Of a stretch of DNA of 64,000 nt, positions 1 to 8,425 are shown piece by piece. This stretch comes from Prosthecodimorpha staleyi. Its GTDB lineage: Bacteria; Pseudomonadota; Alphaproteobacteria; Rhizobiales; Ancalomicrobiaceae. The translations under genes and the position numbers were made by a program. Numbering within the stretch: position 1 is the first letter of the stretch; every line of letters begins with the position of its first letter. The notes beneath the pieces are model-generated. The model was given only the letters and a program-made list of their open reading frames with translations, was not told where the DNA came from and ran no database searches. Location of the stretch: assembly GCF_018729455.1 (NCBI RefSeq), contig NZ_JAHHZF010000007.1:124001-188000 (forward strand), given 5' to 3'.

Positions 1-3000
1 GTCACCAAGGCCAACCTGCGCTCGCGCATCCATCGCCGCGTCCACATGGATGCGATCAGCCTCAAGCTCTATGGCGAGGACGGCGCGCTGTCGGGCGAAC
101 TGCGCCTGGTCGGCCTGTTCACCTCGACCGCCTATACGCGCTCGACCCGGACCATCCCGTATGTCCGGCGCAAGGTCGACCGGACGCTCGCCCAGGCCGG
201 CTTCGACCCAACCGGGCATTCCGGCAAGGCTCTGACCAACGTCCTGGAATCCTATCCGCGCGACGAGCTGTTCCAGATCGACGAGCGCTCGCTCTACGAC
301 TTCGCGCTACAGATCATGGCGCTGGACGAGCACCCGCGCGTGCGCGTGCTCGCCCGACGCGACACGCTCGACCGCTTCGTGTCGGTGCTCGTCTACGTGC
401 CGCGCGAGCGCTACTCGACCGACATCCGCGTGCGCATTGGCGAGTATCTGGAACGGGCCTTCGCCGGCCGGGTCGTCAACTGGCAGCCGGCCTTCCCGGA
501 GGGCTCGCTCGCCCGGGTCCATTTCATCGTCGGCCGCTACGAGGGCGCCACGCCGGAGATTGGCCAGGAGGCGCTCGAACAGGCGGTCGCGGCGATCGTG
601 CGTACCTGGGCCGACGGCCTGGCGGCGGCGCTGCACGGCCGCAACGCCGCCGAGCCGGCCGAGCGGCTGGCGCTGCGCTATCGCACCGCCTTCGGCGCCG
701 CCTACCGGGAGGCGACCGAGCCGGCCGCGGCGGTGGACGACATCGGCATGCTGGAGCGGCTGACGCCGGAGCGCCGCGTCGCCATCGCGTTCCACCGCCG
801 GCCTGACGACGGCACCGGGCCGATCGGCCTCAAGCTCTACAGCCTGGAGGCGCCGGTGCCGCTGTCCGACCGGGTGCCGGTCCTGGAGAATATGGGCCTG
901 CGCGTCATCGACGAACGCACCTACCGGATCGAGCCGGCCGGCGCGGCGGCGGCCTATTTGCACGACATGACGCTGGCCCGCGCCGCCGGCGGCGGCGACG
1001 GCATCGACCCGGCCGACGAGGACCGCATCGAGGCGCTGTTCCTGGCGGTCTGGTACGGGGCGGTCGAGAATGACGGCTTCAACGCGCTCGGGCTCGCCGC
1101 CGGCCTCGGCTGGCGCGAGATCGCGGTCCTGCGGGCGCTCGCCCGCTACCTGCGCCAGATCGGCATCCCCTACCCGCTCGACTACATGTCCGGCGCGCTG
1201 GTGCGCGAACCGACCATCGCGGCCGGGCTGGCGCGCCTGATCGCCGTACGCTTCGGGCTCGAGGCCGGCGGCGACCGGGCGATCGCCGAGGCGACCGTGC
1301 AGCGCGAGATCGAGGAGCGGCTGGAGGCGGTCTCCAGCCTCGACGACGACACCATCCTGCGCCGCCTGCTCAATCTGGTGGGGGCCGTGGTGCGCACCAA
1401 CCTCTACCAGCTCGGCGCCGACGGCCTGCCGCGCGACACCTTCGCGTTCAAGATCGACAGCCGCTCCGTCACCGCCATGCCGGAGCCGAAGCCGTTCCGC
1501 GAGATCTGGGTCTACGGGCCGCGCGTCGAGGGCGTCCACCTGCGCTTCGGCAAGGTGGCGCGCGGCGGCCTGCGCTGGTCGGACCGGCCGCAGGATTTCC
1601 GCACCGAGGTGCTCGGCCTGGTCAAGGCGCAGCAGGTCAAGAATGCCGTCATCGTGCCGGTCGGCGCCAAGGGCGGTTTCGTGCCCAAGGCCTTGAAGCC
1701 CGGCATGGCGCGCGACGCCTGGCTCGCCGAGGGCACCGCCGCCTACAAGACCTTCGTGGCAACGCTCCTCACCGTCACCGACAATCTGGACCCGGACGGC
1801 ACCGTCGAGCCCCCCGCCATGGTGGTGCGTCACGAGGGCGATGACCCCTATCTGGTGGTCGCCGCCGACAAGGGTACGGCGACCTTCTCGGACACCGCCA
1901 ACGGCATCGCCGAGGCGCACGGCTTCTGGCTCGGCGACGCCTTCGCGTCCGGCGGGTCGGCCGGCTACGACCACAAGAAGATGGGCATCACCGCGCGCGG
2001 CGCGTTCGAAGCCGTGAAGCGGCATTTCCGCGAGATGAACGTCGACATCATGACGACGCCCTTCACGGTCGCCGGCGTCGGCGACATGTCGGGCGACGTG
2101 TTCGGCAACGGCATGCTGCTCGCCCCGACCATCCGACTGGTCGCCGCCTTCGACCATCGCGACATCTTCATCGATCCCGATCCGGATCCGGCGACGAGCT
2201 TCGCCGAACGCAAGCGGTTGTTCGAAATGCCGCGGTCGAGCTGGCAGGACTACGACCATGCGCTGCTGTCGCCCGGCGGCGGCATCCATCCGCGCAACGC
2301 CAAGGCGGTCGAGCTGTCGCCGGAGGCGCGCGCCCTGCTCGGCATCACGGACCTCCGCCCGACGCCGCAGACCGTGATGCGCGCCATCCTGACCCTGCCG
2401 GTCGACCTGTTGTGGTTCGGCGGCATCGGCACGTACATCCGCGCCGCCGACGAGAGCGACGCGGCGGCCGGCGACAAGGCCAACGACGCCATCCGGGTCA
2501 CGGCCGGCGAGGTCCGCGCCCGGGTGATCGGCGAGGGTGCCAATCTGGGTGTCACGCAGCGCGCCCGCATCGCCTATGCGCTGAAGGGCGGGCACTGCAA
2601 TTCCGACGCGATCGACAACTCGGCCGGCGTCAATTCCTCCGACGTGGAGGTGAACATCAAGATCGCACTCGGCCAGGCCGTGCGCCGCGGCCGGCTCGAC
2701 CTCGCCAGCCGGAACGCGCTGCTCGCCTCGATGACCGACGAAGTGGCCGGGCTGGTGCTCGCCAACAACTACCGGCAGACGCTCTCGATCAGCCTGTCCG
2801 AGCGGCGCGGCTTCGAGGATTTCGGCTACCAGCGCCGGCTGATGCAGTCGCTGGAGCGTGCCGGACGGCTCAACCGCGCGGTCGAGTTCCTGCCCGACGA
2901 CGCCGAACTGGCGCGGCGCGAGAAGGCCGGCCAACCGCTGACGCGGGCCGAAATCGGCGTGCTGCTCGCCTATGCCAAGCTGGCGTTGAAGGAAGACCTG

Positions 3001-3939
3001 CTCGACAGCACCATGCCGGACGATCCGGCAGTGGCGGGCGAGCTCGCCGCCTATTTCCCGAGCCGGATGCGCGAGGCCTATGGCAGCGAGATCGCCGGGC
3101 ACCGGCTGCATCGCGAGATCGTCGCGACCCGGCTCGCCAATGCGATGATCGACGGCGGCGGCGCCAGCCTGATCACCCGCATCGCCGACCAGACCGGCGC
3201 CGAGCCGGCGGCGATCGCGCGCGTCTTCGTCGCCGCACGCAGCATCTTCGGCCTGGACGCACTCGACCGCGCCATCGACGCCCTGGACGGACGGATCGCC
3301 GGGTCAGTGCAGCTCGATCTCTATGGCGCCGTGCAGGACAGCCTGATCGGCGCCATGGTCTGGCTCTTGCGCAACACCGCGCCGGGCTCCGATCCGGGCG
3401 CGTTGATCGCCCGCTTCCGGCCCGGCATCGAGGCGTTCGGCAGCGATCCGACCGCCCGCATGCCGGCGAGCCTGGCGGATTCGGCACGCCAGCGCGCGGC
3501 CGCCTTCGTGGCTGCAGGCGTGCCGGAGGGCCTCGCCGCGTCGATCGCCGCCCTGCCGCTGGTCGCCGCGGTGCCGGACGTGGTGCTGGTCGCCGAGCGG
3601 ACGCGCGCCAGCCTCGACGAGGCGGCGTCCGCCTTCATCGGGGTCGCCGAACGGTTCCGCATCCTGCGGCTGTTCGAACTGTCGCGCCGCATCCCGGTCG
3701 CCGACTATTACGACGCCCTCGCGCTCGACCGCGCGCGCGGCCTGCTCGCGGATGCCCATCGCGGCATCGCCGCGGCGGCCCTGGCGGGCGACGGCGGCCT
3801 CGACGGATGGCTCGCCCGCCACGGCCAGGAGGTCGCGCGCACGCTGGGCGCGGTCGCCGAGATCACCGGCGCCGACGCCACCAGCGTCAGCCGATTCGCC
3901 GTCGCCGCCGGCCTGATCGGAGACCTCGCCGCGGCCTAG
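1..3939 (+). CDS. gdhB: NAD-specific glutamate dehydrogenase, 5' truncated by window edge
   Basis: Large (about 180 kDa class) NAD-dependent glutamate dehydrogenase, a cytoplasmic enzyme converting glutamate to 2-oxoglutarate and ammonia. The open frame runs from base 1 with no start codon and gives 1312 residues. The family is usually near 1600, so roughly the first 300 residues (ACT-like regulatory part) lie upstream. The catalytic domain is recognisable from the GGLRWSDR stretch (near base 1570), the lysine-containing PVGAKGGF segment (near 1660) and the GDAFASGGSAGYDHKKMG segment (near 1935). A downstream NAD-binding and alpha-helical C-terminal region follows. It is followed by a 399-base gap before the next gene and shows no internal frameshift. 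An ATG at position 46 is in frame but is only an internal methionine. Confidence 0.95.
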   Translation, partial: VTKANLRSRIHRRVHMDAISLKLYGEDGALSGELRLVGLFTSTAYTRSTRTIPYVRRKVDRTLAQAGFDPTGHSGKALTNVLESYPRDELFQIDERSLYDFALQIMALDEHPRVRVLARRDTLDRFVSVLVYVPRERYSTDIRVRIGEYLERAFAGRVVNWQPAFPEGSLARVHFIVGRYEGATPEIGQEALEQAVAAIVRTWADGLAAALHGRNAAEPAERLALRYRTAFGAAYREATEPAAAVDDIGMLERLTPERRVAIAFHRRPDDGTGPIGLKLYSLEAPVPLSDRVPVLENMGLRVIDERTYRIEPAGAAAAYLHDMTLARAAGGGDGIDPADEDRIEALFLAVWYGAVENDGFNALGLAAGLGWREIAVLRALARYLRQIGIPYPLDYMSGALVREPTIAAGLARLIAVRFGLEAGGDRAIAEATVQREIEERLEAVSSLDDDTILRRLLNLVGAVVRTNLYQLGADGLPRDTFAFKIDSRSVTAMPEPKPFREIWVYGPRVEGVHLRFGKVARGGLRWSDRPQDFRTEVLGLVKAQQVKNAVIVPVGAKGGFVPKALKPGMARDAWLAEGTAAYKTFVATLLTVTDNLDPDGTVEPPAMVVRHEGDDPYLVVAADKGTATFSDTANGIAEAHGFWLGDAFASGGSAGYDHKKMGITARGAFEAVKRHFREMNVDIMTTPFTVAGVGDMSGDVFGNGMLLAPTIRLVAAFDHRDIFIDPDPDPATSFAERKRLFEMPRSSWQDYDHALLSPGGGIHPRNAKAVELSPEARALLGITDLRPTPQTVMRAILTLPVDLLWFGGIGTYIRAADESDAAAGDKANDAIRVTAGEVRARVIGEGANLGVTQRARIAYALKGGHCNSDAIDNSAGVNSSDVEVNIKIALGQAVRRGRLDLASRNALLASMTDEVAGLVLANNYRQTLSISLSERRGFEDFGYQRRLMQSLERAGRLNRAVEFLPDDAELARREKAGQPLTRAEIGVLLAYAKLALKEDLLDSTMPDDPAVAGELAAYFPSRMREAYGSEIAGHRLHREIVATRLANAMIDGGGASLITRIADQTGAEPAAIARVFVAARSIFGLDALDRAIDALDGRIAGSVQLDLYGAVQDSLIGAMVWLLRNTAPGSDPGALIARFRPGIEAFGSDPTARMPASLADSARQRAAAFVAAGVPEGLAASIAALPLVAAVPDVVLVAERTRASLDEAASAFIGVAERFRILRLFELSRRIPVADYYDALALDRARGLLADAHRGIAAAALAGDGGLDGWLARHGQEVARTLGAVAEITGADATSVSRFAVAAGLIGDLAAA

Positions 3940-3999
3940 CCGCGGCCCGGATGGCATCGCAACACGCGCCGGCCGTCTCGGCCAGCCCCGAAACCGCAA

Positions 4000-4035
4000 T
4001 CCCGGACAAGGCCCGTCAGGGCCGCCGATCCGGGA
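4000..4035 (+). terminator. Nested hairpin after the glutamate dehydrogenase gene
   Basis: An outer 7-bp stem (TCCCGGA / TCCGGGA) encloses an inner GGCCC-GTCA-GGGCC hairpin 60 bases after the dehydrogenase stop. No T-run follows, so it could be a transcript-end stabiliser rather than an intrinsic terminator. The rest of the 3940-4338 gap shows no credible gene. Confidence 0.3.
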
Positions 4036-4338
4036 CCTACTCGCGCCGCGGCAGCCTCACACTCGCCCATGGATTTGACGCGGTGCGGCACGTTGAGACG
4101 CGAGGAGGCCCCGGCACTTCGCTCCGCTGCGGCCGGGGATCCGTCGAGAGATCGATGCCGATCGCGGCAACCGGACCCGTCGCACACTGACGGCCGCCCC
4201 ATGGCATTCGACGCGTTCCGACATGGCGGGGCGAACCAGCGGATCTTGGCCCCCGGTCTCAAGCCGCATCGGGCGCTTGATTTTCCGGCCGCCATGGGGT
4301 CTTCGTCCGACCGCGAGGGACGGACGGAGGATCGGTGC

Positions 4339-6543
4339 ATGGCGGCCTGGCGGCGGATCGGAACGGCGTGTTGCGTGGCGCTCGGCATCCTGGCGGCCGG
4401 CCGGCCCGCCGTGGCGGCCGAGGTGGCGCGCCCGTTCGGGATCGATCCGGCCGTGGAGCGGCGCATCGACGATCTCCTGGCGCGGATGACGCTCGCCGAA
4501 AAGATCGGCCAGCTGCGCCAGGGCGGCTGGTCGCCGGATTTCGATCTCGGCCAGGCCAGCCGGGGCGAGATCGGCTCGCTGACCAATGCCGAGGACCCGC
4601 ACGAGACCGCACGCATCCAGCAGGCGGCGCGGTCGTCACGGCTCGGCATCCCCATCCTGCTCGCCGACAACGTCATCCACGGCTTCCGCACCCTGTTCCC
4701 GGTGCCGATCGCGCTGGCCGCCAGCTTCGAGCCCGACCTCGTCGAAGAGGCCTCGGCCTGGGCCGGCCGCGAGGCCCATGCGGCGGGTCTGCACTGGACG
4801 CTCGCCCCGATGGTCGATCTCACGCGCGATCCGCGCTGGGGCCGGGTGGTCGAGGGACCGGGCGAGGACCCGGTGCTCGGCGCTGCCATGGCGGCCGCCC
4901 AGGTGCGCGGCTTCCTGAAGGGCGGCATCATGGCCTCGCTCAAGCACTATGCCGGCTATGGCGCCGCCGAAGCCGGGCGCGACTACAACACCACCGAGAT
5001 CTCGCCCGGCACGATGCGCGACATCTACCTGCCGGCCTTCCGGGCCGGGGTCGAGGCCGGCAGCCAGAGCATCATGGCCGCCTTCAACGCCCTCAACGGC
5101 ACGCCGGCGACCGCCAATCCCTGGACGCTGCAGACCATCCTCAAGGGCGAATGGGGCTTTGACGGCTTCGTCATCTCCGACTGGGATTCGGTCTGGGAGC
5201 TGATGAACCACGGCCATGCCGGCTCGCCCGCCGAGGCCGCCCGGCGCGCCATCCTGGCCGGTCTCGATGTCGAGATGGCCGGCGACATGTTCAAGGAGAA
5301 TCTCGCCGACGAGGTCGCGGCCGGCCGGGTGCCGCAGGCGCGGATCGACGACGCGGTCCGCCGCGTGCTGCGGGTGAAGGTCCGCATGGGCCTGTTCGAC
5401 CGGCCGGACCCCGACCCGGCGGCGGCCGAGGCGCAGATGCTGACGCCCGCCGCGCGCGAGGCCGCCAAGGCGGCCGCAATCGCCTCCTTCGTGCTCCTGA
5501 AGAACGACCGCGACCTGCTGCCGCTCGCCCCGCGCGGCCGGCGCATCGCGCTGATCGGCGGCATCGCCGCCTCGCCGGCCGACCATATGGGTTCCTGGGG
5601 CGCCAACGGCCGCCAGGACGATGCCGTCACGCTCGCCGCCGCCCTGAAGGCCAAGGCGGCGGCCGGTGCTTTCGAGCTCACCTATGCGGCCGGCTGCGAC
5701 CCGGCCTGCCGCTCCGAGGAAGGCTTCGCGGAAGCGGTCGCGGCCGCGCGCGCGGCCGACACGGTGGTGGTTGCGCTCGGCGAGCCGTGGTGGATGACGG
5801 CGGAGGGCACGTCGCGCACGCAGCTCGGCCTGCCCAACCGGCAGCAGGCGCTGCTGGAGGCGATCGCGGCGACCGGCAAGCCGGTCGTGCTGGTGGTGTT
5901 CGGCGGCCGGCCGATGACCATCGGCTGGGCGGCGGAGCATGTGCCGGCGATCCTCTATGCCTGGTCGCCGGGCACCATGGGCGGCGCGGCGTTGGCGGAG
6001 GTGCTGCTCGGCGAGGCCGCCCCGACCGGGCGCCTGCCGATGACCATGCCGCGCGCGGTCGGCCAGATCCCCCTCTATTACAATCACCTGCCGACCGGAC
6101 GGCCGCCGACCGGCGACCACTATTCGTCGAAATATATCGACGAGGAGGTCACGCCGCTGTTCCCCTTCGGCTACGGCCTGACCTACACGCGCTTCGCCTA
6201 TGCGGATCTGAGGCTCGCCGAGCATGTCCTGAAGCCCGGCGATACCGTGGAGGCCTCGGTCTCGGTGACCAATACCGGGCCGCGTGCCGGCCGCGAGGTG
6301 GTGCAGCTCTATATGCGCGATCCGGTCGCCTCGAAGAGCCGGCCAGTGCGTGAACTGAAGGCCTTCCGCAAGGTCGCGATCGCGGCCGGCGCGACCGAGC
6401 GGGTCACCTTCCGGGTCCCGGTCGAGGCCTTCGGCTTCCATCAAGACGACGGCCGCCACATCGTCGAACCGGGCCGCTTCGAGATCCATGTCGGCGGATC
6501 GGCCGTCGACACGATCGGGACAGGGTTCGAAGTCAGGAATTGA
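4339..6543 (+). CDS. bglX: Secreted glycoside hydrolase family 3 beta-glucosidase (BglX-like)
   Basis: Exported GH3 enzyme of 734 residues that releases glucose or related sugars from beta-linked oligosaccharides. The chosen ATG gives a signal peptide (MAAWRRIG, hydrophobic core, cleavage near AVAAE) and is preceded by a purine-rich GGACGGAGGA. The N-terminal TIM-barrel domain carries the GH3 signature GFDGFVISDW with the nucleophile aspartate (about residue 280). A second alpha/beta sandwich domain follows, with FPFGYGLTYT near residue 610 and a C-terminal fibronectin type III-like domain. Length fits BglX (about 765). The frame is open upstream to 4069, but that extension has no signal sequence or ribosome site. 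Its 3' end overlaps the convergent DUF6455 gene by 11 bases. No regulator or sugar transporter is adjacent. Confidence 0.9.
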   Translation: MAAWRRIGTACCVALGILAAGRPAVAAEVARPFGIDPAVERRIDDLLARMTLAEKIGQLRQGGWSPDFDLGQASRGEIGSLTNAEDPHETARIQQAARSSRLGIPILLADNVIHGFRTLFPVPIALAASFEPDLVEEASAWAGREAHAAGLHWTLAPMVDLTRDPRWGRVVEGPGEDPVLGAAMAAAQVRGFLKGGIMASLKHYAGYGAAEAGRDYNTTEISPGTMRDIYLPAFRAGVEAGSQSIMAAFNALNGTPATANPWTLQTILKGEWGFDGFVISDWDSVWELMNHGHAGSPAEAARRAILAGLDVEMAGDMFKENLADEVAAGRVPQARIDDAVRRVLRVKVRMGLFDRPDPDPAAAEAQMLTPAAREAAKAAAIASFVLLKNDRDLLPLAPRGRRIALIGGIAASPADHMGSWGANGRQDDAVTLAAALKAKAAAGAFELTYAAGCDPACRSEEGFAEAVAAARAADTVVVALGEPWWMTAEGTSRTQLGLPNRQQALLEAIAATGKPVVLVVFGGRPMTIGWAAEHVPAILYAWSPGTMGGAALAEVLLGEAAPTGRLPMTMPRAVGQIPLYYNHLPTGRPPTGDHYSSKYIDEEVTPLFPFGYGLTYTRFAYADLRLAEHVLKPGDTVEASVSVTNTGPRAGREVVQLYMRDPVASKSRPVRELKAFRKVAIAAGATERVTFRVPVEAFGFHQDDGRHIVEPGRFEIHVGGSAVDTIGTGFEVRN

Positions 6544-6955
6544 GCCCCTGGACGGCCAGATTGCGGATCATGTCCGCGTTGGGGCAGAAGTCCGGGGCAT
6601 GGGCGGCGGCCGTGCCGGCATCGAGTTCGTGCCGGCAGCGATCCTTCTCGCGGCATTCGGCGCAATGCAGCGCCATGCGGTCGTAGAGCTGCGGGCGCGC
6701 GGTCGCCAGATCGAGCGCCGAAATGTGATGCGAGGCGAGCATTCGCTGCATCAGGCCGCCGGCGAATTCGCCCTGCGCGGCCAGGATCTCGAGATCGCCG
6801 CGGCTCAACCCGGTTTCGGCGGCCAGCCGCAACAGTTCGACCTCGTCGGCCTCACCGAGCGCGCCGGGCCGGCCGTCCAGCCGCCGCTGGCGCCACCAGC
6901 CGATCACCGTGGCCAGGAAGGCGTTTCGTCGCACGGCATCGTTGACACTGGGCAT
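6533..6955 (-). CDS. DUF6455 family small cysteine-rich protein
   Basis: A 140-residue protein of unknown function. The conserved pattern is that of DUF6455: a GLSRGDLEILAAQG helix, then QRMLASHHI, then a cysteine cluster (HCAECREKDRC ... FCPNADMI), which could bind a metal. The start at 6955 is preceded by GGAGTGGAA, a good ribosome site; the frame is open to 7081 but that part is low-complexity Arg/Gly. No transmembrane segment or signal peptide is evident. The family is common in alphaproteobacteria and, as far as I know, uncharacterised. The assignment rests on motif recognition only. Confidence 0.75.
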   Translation of the reverse strand: MPSVNDAVRRNAFLATVIGWWRQRRLDGRPGALGEADEVELLRLAAETGLSRGDLEILAAQGEFAGGLMQRMLASHHISALDLATARPQLYDRMALHCAECREKDRCRHELDAGTAAAHAPDFCPNADMIRNLAVQGLNS

Positions 6956-7099
6956 TTCCACTCCTCCCCGCAGGACCGGCCGGATGCGAGGGCCACGTGC
7001 GACCGTTCGGAATCGGTCGCAACGACCGGCCGTTGCGCCACTGTGCCGGAGCCGCGGCGCTGAGGATTTGAGAAAGATCAACGAAGCCGTCGCGGCGCG

Positions 7100-7870
7100 T
7101 CAGCGCCGGGCGACCAGGAACAGGCGCGGGAAGCGGAACAGGACGCGGCCGTCGGCGCGCGGCGGGTAGGCCTCGGCGACGGCCGCCGTGTAGCGCGCGC
7201 GGTAGTCGGCGGCGAGCGGCGGCGGCAGCGCGTCGAGATAGGGCTTCAGGCCGGTCGAGGAGACCATCTCGACGATCGCGGCGGCGTCGGCGAGCGGATG
7301 GTGGTAGGTCGTCAGCCAGACCTGGACATCCGCCGCATGGGGGCAGAGCCAGTCGTAGAAGGTCTCGGCCGGCGGCAGGCCGGGGCGGCTCGCCGACGCC
7401 TTCGCCAGCCGATCGGCAAAGGCCGGTTCGGCCGCGATCCTGCGCATCAGCGCGTGGCTCGGCTCCTCCAGATTGCGCGGCATCTGCACGGCGAGCACCC
7501 CGCCCGACGCCAGGAGGCCCATCAGCCGCGGCAGCACGCGCTCGAGATCCGGCACCCATTGCAGCACCGCATTGGCGAAGATCAGGTCGACCGGCGCCTC
7601 CGGCTCCCAGACGGCGAGATCGGCTTCGACGAAGGCGACGCCGGGCAGCTTCTTCCGCGCCGCCGCCAGCATGGCCGGCGAGGTGTCGAGGCCGAGCACT
7701 TCGGCCTCCGGCCAGCGCCGCACCAGCGGCTCGGTCGAGGCGCCGGCCCCGCAACCGAGATCGACGATCCGAGCCGGCCGATCGAGCGGCACCCGCGCCA
7801 GCAGATCGAGCACCGGCTGCAGACGCTCGTCGCCATAGCGCGCATAGAGTTCCGGCTGCCAGTCCGTCAT
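7100..7870 (-). CDS. tam: Trans-aconitate 2-methyltransferase
   Basis: SAM-dependent methyltransferase of 256 residues, close to E. coli Tam (252). Tam methylates trans-aconitate, a by-product inhibitor of aconitase, in the cytoplasm. The class I SAM-binding motif VDLGCGAGASTEPL lies near residue 35, followed by LGLDTSPAMLAAA and FANAVLQWVPD (motif IV region); the N-terminal MTDWQPELYARYGDERLQP is typical of Tam. The C-terminal half has the Tam-like ETFYDWLCP and VQVWLTTYHHPL segments. The start at 7870 was chosen over upstream frame extension because it matches the family N-terminus. It is a single-gene unit facing the toxin-antitoxin island. Confidence 0.88.
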   Translation of the reverse strand: MTDWQPELYARYGDERLQPVLDLLARVPLDRPARIVDLGCGAGASTEPLVRRWPEAEVLGLDTSPAMLAAARKKLPGVAFVEADLAVWEPEAPVDLIFANAVLQWVPDLERVLPRLMGLLASGGVLAVQMPRNLEEPSHALMRRIAAEPAFADRLAKASASRPGLPPAETFYDWLCPHAADVQVWLTTYHHPLADAAAIVEMVSSTGLKPYLDALPPPLAADYRARYTAAVAEAYPPRADGRVLFRFPRLFLVARR

Positions 7871-8031
7871 GGCCTCGTCTCCGATTGAACGTTGGGCGCC
7901 GTGACTATCCCGCCTCGGCAGCACCCGTGCCAGACGTCCGCCTGCACAGGACCGTTGCAGGATCAACCGCGCTCGCTTGAGATGACGATCGCGGAACGCG
8001 ACGTGCCAGGGTGTGGTGCGCCTGGCGTTGC

Positions 8032-8064
8032 TCGACAGGATGCATGATTGCTCCCATATTGGGA
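8032..8064 (+). promoter_or_regulatory. Candidate higBA promoter with overlapping operator palindrome
   Basis: A -35-like TCGACA (8032-8037) and a -10-like CATATT (8055-8060) are 17 bases apart, placing the transcript start about 35 bases before the toxin ATG. The perfect inverted repeat TCCCA-TAT-TGGGA (8052-8064) covers the -10 element. HigBA systems are usually autorepressed by the HTH antitoxin, so this is the obvious operator candidate. This is inference from position and symmetry. Confidence 0.5.
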
Positions 8065-8101
8065 ACATTCACTTGACAGATCGATTCGGACCGACCATTT
8101 C

Positions 8102-8425
8102 ATGCGTGTCATTGCCAAGCGCACGTTGCAGGAATTCTGGGAGCGGCCCGGCCGGTCGGATGCGGAACAGCCGCTCAAGGCATGGTTCCATGAAGCCGCA
8201 AAGGCTTCTTGGCACGGTCCGGCCGAGATCAAGCGAACATTCGCATCGGCCAGCATCGTTGCCGATAACCGCGTTGTATTCAATATCGCCGGCAACAAGT
8301 ATCGCCTCGTCGTTCACGTCAATTACGGCCTGCAGATCGTTCTGGTAAAATTTGTTGGAACTCACGCAGAGTATGACGACATCGACGTTCGGACCGTAGG
8401 CGGAGGAGGCAGGAATGAACATTAG
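8102..8425 (+). CDS. higB: HigB-family type II toxin (mRNA interferase)
   Basis: A 107-residue RelE/HigB-fold toxin, predicted to cleave mRNA at the ribosome. The family signature is clear: MRVIAKRTLQEFWE at the N-terminus, a KAWFHEA helix, and the core strands RVVFNIAGNKYRLVV and FVGTHAEYDDI. The start was taken at MRVIAK, as in relatives; an ATG 54 bases upstream is in frame but would absorb the putative operator. Its 3' end overlaps the antitoxin gene by 11 bases, so the two are translationally coupled. Base composition is visibly lower in GC than the neighbours, a sign of horizontal acquisition. Confidence 0.88.
   Translation: MRVIAKRTLQEFWERPGRSDAEQPLKAWFHEAAKASWHGPAEIKRTFASASIVADNRVVFNIAGNKYRLVVHVNYGLQIVLVKFVGTHAEYDDIDVRTVGGGGRNEH

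Noticed and set aside
307-3111. 934-codon minus-strand open frame
   Set aside because: Antisense to the glutamate dehydrogenase; composition rich in His/Arg/Gly without family features, typical of GC-rich shadow frames.
2412-4190. 592-codon plus-strand open frame
   Set aside because: Arg-rich +frame shadow of the dehydrogenase gene, no motif seen.
4636-6489. 617-codon minus-strand open frame
   Set aside because: Antisense to the GH3 enzyme with no recognisable domains.
8073-8078. TTGACA as the -35 box of higB
   Set aside because: A matching -10 would fall at or after the start codon, giving a transcript beginning inside the gene; the upstream TCGACA/CATATT pair fits better.
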